Source: Cyanobium sp. CH-040
GTDB taxonomy: Bacteria > Cyanobacteriota > Cyanobacteriia > PCC-6307 > Cyanobiaceae
Assembly (NCBI RefSeq): GCF_024346135.1
Contig: NZ_JAGQCJ010000003.1
Span: 140,135-204,134 of the forward strand
Length of the DNA: 64,000 bases
Direction: 5' to 3'
Below are positions 62,001 through 64,000 of the stretch, piece after piece (positions within the stretch are counted from its first letter, which is position 1; each line of letters begins with the position of its first letter). Below the pieces are notes generated by a model. That model ran no database searches. It was not told the DNA's origin and saw only the letters and a list, made by a program, of their open reading frames with translations. A program made the translations under genes and the position numbers.

Positions 62001-63437
62001 ATGGGCGAGGCGAACCGCACGGTCACGACCAGCACGGTCAAAAACAGCACGGCGACGACCAGCGCCGCCAACACCAATGTGGTGGAGGTGGTGGCTTCGC
62101 AGCTGGAGGCGCTGCTGGAGGCGGGCAACTACGACGGCGCCAAGCTGCTGCTGCAGCCGGTGCAGGAGGTGGACGCAGCGGAGGCGATCGAGCGCCTGCC
62201 GCGGACGCTGCAGGCGCTGGCGTTCCGGCTGCTGCCGAAGGACGAGGCGATCGACATCTACGAGTACCTGCCGGTGGAGGTGCAGCAGACCCTGCTGGAG
62301 CGGCTGCGCTCGGGCGAGGTGCTGGAGCTGGTGGAGGAGATGTCGCCGGACGACCGGGCGCGGCTGTTCGACGAACTGCCGGCGAAGGTGGTGCGGCGGC
62401 TGCTGGCGGAGCTGAGCCCGGCGGAGCGTCGGGTGACGGCGCAGCTGCTGGGCTACGCGCCGGAGACGGCTGGGCGGTTGATGACGACGGAGTTCATCGA
62501 CCTGAAGGAGTTTCACAGCGCGGGGCAGGCGCTGGATCTGGTGCGGCGGCGGGCGCGGGACACCGAGACGATCTATTCGCTGTACGTGACCGATGGCTCG
62601 CGGCACCTGACGGGGATCCTGTCGCTGCGGGATCTGGTGGTGGCGGATCCGGAGGCGCGCATCGGCGATGTGATGACGCGGGATGTGGTGAGCGTGAGCA
62701 CCGACACGGACCAGGAGGAGGTGGCGCGGGCGATCCAGCGGTACGACTTTCTGGCGATGCCGGTGGTGGACCGGGAGCAGCGGCTGGTGGGGATCGTGAC
62801 GGTGGACGACGTGATCGACGTGATCGAGCAGGAGGCGACGCGGGATCTGTACGCGGCGGGGGCGGTGCAGGCGGGCGACGAGGACGACTACTTCCAGACC
62901 GGTCTGTTCACCGTGGCCCGGCGGCGGGTGGTGTGGCTGCTGGTGCTCCTGGTGGCGAACTCCGGCACCTCGGCGGTGATCGCCCGCCAGCAGGGTGTGC
63001 TCGAGCAGGTGGTGGTGCTGGCGGCCTTCATCCCGCTGCTGATCGGCACCGGCGGCAACGTGGGCGCCCAGAGCTCCACGGTGGTGATCCGCGGCCTCAG
63101 CACCCAGCGGATCCAGCAGCTGGGTCTGGCCAAGGCGGTGGGGCGGGAGACCCTGGCCGGGGCGCTGCTGGGGGTGCTGCTGGCCTGCATGGTGCTGCCC
63201 TGGGCCTGGCTGATGGGGGGCAGCTGGGCGGTGGCGCTGGCGGTGAGCCTGAGCCTGATGGCGATCAGCGTGCTGGCGGCCCTGGCCGGGGCTTCACTGC
63301 CGCTGCTGTTCAACCGCCTGGGGCTGGATCCGGCGCTGATGTCGGCACCGTTCATCACCACGGCGGTGGACGTGGCCGGGGTGTTCATCTACCTCTCCAC
63401 CGCAGGCTGGCTGCTGCGGGCCAAGCTGGCGATCTGA
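62001..63437 (+). CDS. mgtE: magnesium transporter MgtE
   Basis: 478 residues from ATG 62001 (GTG 61983 is in frame). A MgtE_N superhelical domain (SQLEALLEAGNYDGAKLLL to YAPETAGRLMTTEFIDL), two CBS domains (IGDVMTRDVVSVSTDTDQEEVARAI and FLAMPVVDREQRLVGIVTVDDV) that sense Mg2+, and five C-terminal membrane helices starting near 300 (RRRVVWLLVLLVANSGTSAVI, PLLIGTGGNVGAQSSTVVIRGL). A Thr/Asn/Ser-rich tail precedes the N-domain. Confidence 0.95.
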   Translation: MGEANRTVTTSTVKNSTATTSAANTNVVEVVASQLEALLEAGNYDGAKLLLQPVQEVDAAEAIERLPRTLQALAFRLLPKDEAIDIYEYLPVEVQQTLLERLRSGEVLELVEEMSPDDRARLFDELPAKVVRRLLAELSPAERRVTAQLLGYAPETAGRLMTTEFIDLKEFHSAGQALDLVRRRARDTETIYSLYVTDGSRHLTGILSLRDLVVADPEARIGDVMTRDVVSVSTDTDQEEVARAIQRYDFLAMPVVDREQRLVGIVTVDDVIDVIEQEATRDLYAAGAVQAGDEDDYFQTGLFTVARRRVVWLLVLLVANSGTSAVIARQQGVLEQVVVLAAFIPLLIGTGGNVGAQSSTVVIRGLSTQRIQQLGLAKAVGRETLAGALLGVLLACMVLPWAWLMGGSWAVALAVSLSLMAISVLAALAGASLPLLFNRLGLDPALMSAPFITTAVDVAGVFIYLSTAGWLLRAKLAI

Positions 63438-63568
63438 CCCTGCCCGCGACCCTGCCCACCCTGGCCTGACGTGGCCCGCCTGGCCCCCGCACGGCCGGAT
63501 GGGTCCTCAGATGAGAAGACGTTCACACTTCTTCAGGTTAGGCTTTACGGAACTACAAGACCAGCGCC

Positions 63569-64000
63569 ATGGCCACAGCACTGGCTTCCGTCCAGGCCCC
63601 GGAGACCCCGGCCCTGTCCATCCGCCCCGCCCGCAGCCAGCCCGCCGCCGATGGCGACCTGGTGCGCAGCTACCTGCGGGACATCGGCCGGGTGCCGCTG
63701 CTGACGCACGAGCAGGAGATCACGCTGGGGCGTCAGGTGCAGGAGCTGATGGCGCTGGAGGAGCTGGAGCAGGAGCTGACGCTGCGCGCCGGCGGCAGCA
63801 GGCCGAGCCAGGCGGAGCTGGCGGCGGCGGCGGGCCTGAGCGCGCCGCTGCTGAAGAAGCGTCTGCAGGCGGGCCGGCGTGCGAAGGAGCGGATGGTGGC
63901 GGCGAACCTGCGGCTGGTGGTGAGCGTGGCGAAGAAGTACACCAAGCGGAACATGGAGCTGCTGGACCTGATCCAGGAGGGAACGATCGGGCTGGTGCGG
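63569..64000 (+). CDS. sigma-70 family RNA polymerase sigma factor, C-terminus beyond window
   Basis: 144 codons visible. Region 1.2 is [29 protein letters not shown] (about 30-58). A short non-conserved insert follows, then region 2.1/2.2 [40 protein letters not shown]. It has no long acidic region 1.1, so it is a group-2-type (SigB/C/D-like) cyanobacterial sigma factor rather than the main SigA. ATG at 63569. Confidence 0.92.
   Translation, partial: MATALASVQAPETPALSIRPARSQPAADGDLVRSYLRDIGRVPLLTHEQEITLGRQVQELMALEELEQELTLRAGGSRPSQAELAAAAGLSAPLLKKRLQAGRRAKERMVAANLRLVVSVAKKYTKRNMELLDLIQEGTIGLVR

Overview
The window is a high-G+C, tightly packed stretch of cyanobacterial chromosome. It looks like an alpha-cyanobacterium of the Synechococcus/Cyanobium type. 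The evidence is the gene orders tig-clpP-clpX, asd-dapA-rnj and psbZ-ribH, a Ycf23 protein, a Ycf52-like acetyltransferase, a four-ACT aspartate kinase, a group-2-type sigma factor and several HIP1 octamers (GCGATCGC). No transposase, integrase, rRNA or CRISPR array was seen.

Layout. (1) 1-22.7 kb is mostly housekeeping: an LRAT-domain gene cut by the left edge, clpX, clpP, tig, asd, dapA, rnj, a TPR-like hypothetical, tilS, ycf23, a small membrane protein, uvrB, lysC, holA with an upstream fused Phd-PIN protein, cobH, mutS, psbZ, ribH and a GNAT gene. (2) 22.8-27.6 kb carries the dTDP-L-rhamnose genes rfbA, rfbC, rfbD and rfbB, interrupted by a HicA/HicB pair and a frame-broken hypothetical. 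(3) 27.6-29.5 kb is a nest of small toxin-antitoxin (TA) genes: an AbrB-like antitoxin with a decayed PIN toxin, a coiled-coil DNA-binding-type protein and an intact VapBC. (4) 29.6-45.3 kb is a polysaccharide locus. One rhamnosyltransferase-like gene is on +, and a long minus-strand run holds glycosyltransferases, methyltransferases, a WbsX protein and the Wzt/Wzm ABC exporter, with a Phd/PIN pair between wzt and wzm. Parts of this run (about 37.5-39.7 and 41.6-43.4 kb) are visibly A+T-richer and include a frameshifted methyltransferase. (5) 45.4-51.5 kb has a RES/Xre TA pair, an amidase-like gene, an epimerase, a WecA-like initiating phosphotransferase and a CapD/WbpM-like dehydratase. (6) 51.5-64 kb returns to core genes: secA, cysE, tRNA-Gly, a GntR regulator, a dienelactone-hydrolase-like gene, infC, miaA, gyrB, a small SH3-like secreted protein, glutathione peroxidase, mgtE and the start of a sigma factor.

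How it works together. The rfb genes make dTDP-rhamnose. The WecA-like enzyme and the dehydratase/epimerase pair probably start the lipid-linked chain, the glycosyltransferases and methyltransferases extend and modify it, and Wzm/Wzt export it, giving an ABC-dependent O-antigen-like surface glycan. Six TA-type modules, some intact and some decayed, lie inside or beside this locus, and most have a short palindrome or direct repeat at their promoter end. Other notable features are a 20-bp tandem duplication that doubles the gyrB start codon, a 14-unit hexanucleotide array upstream of mutS, and a TGTACA-N3-TGTACA dyad found at two loci.
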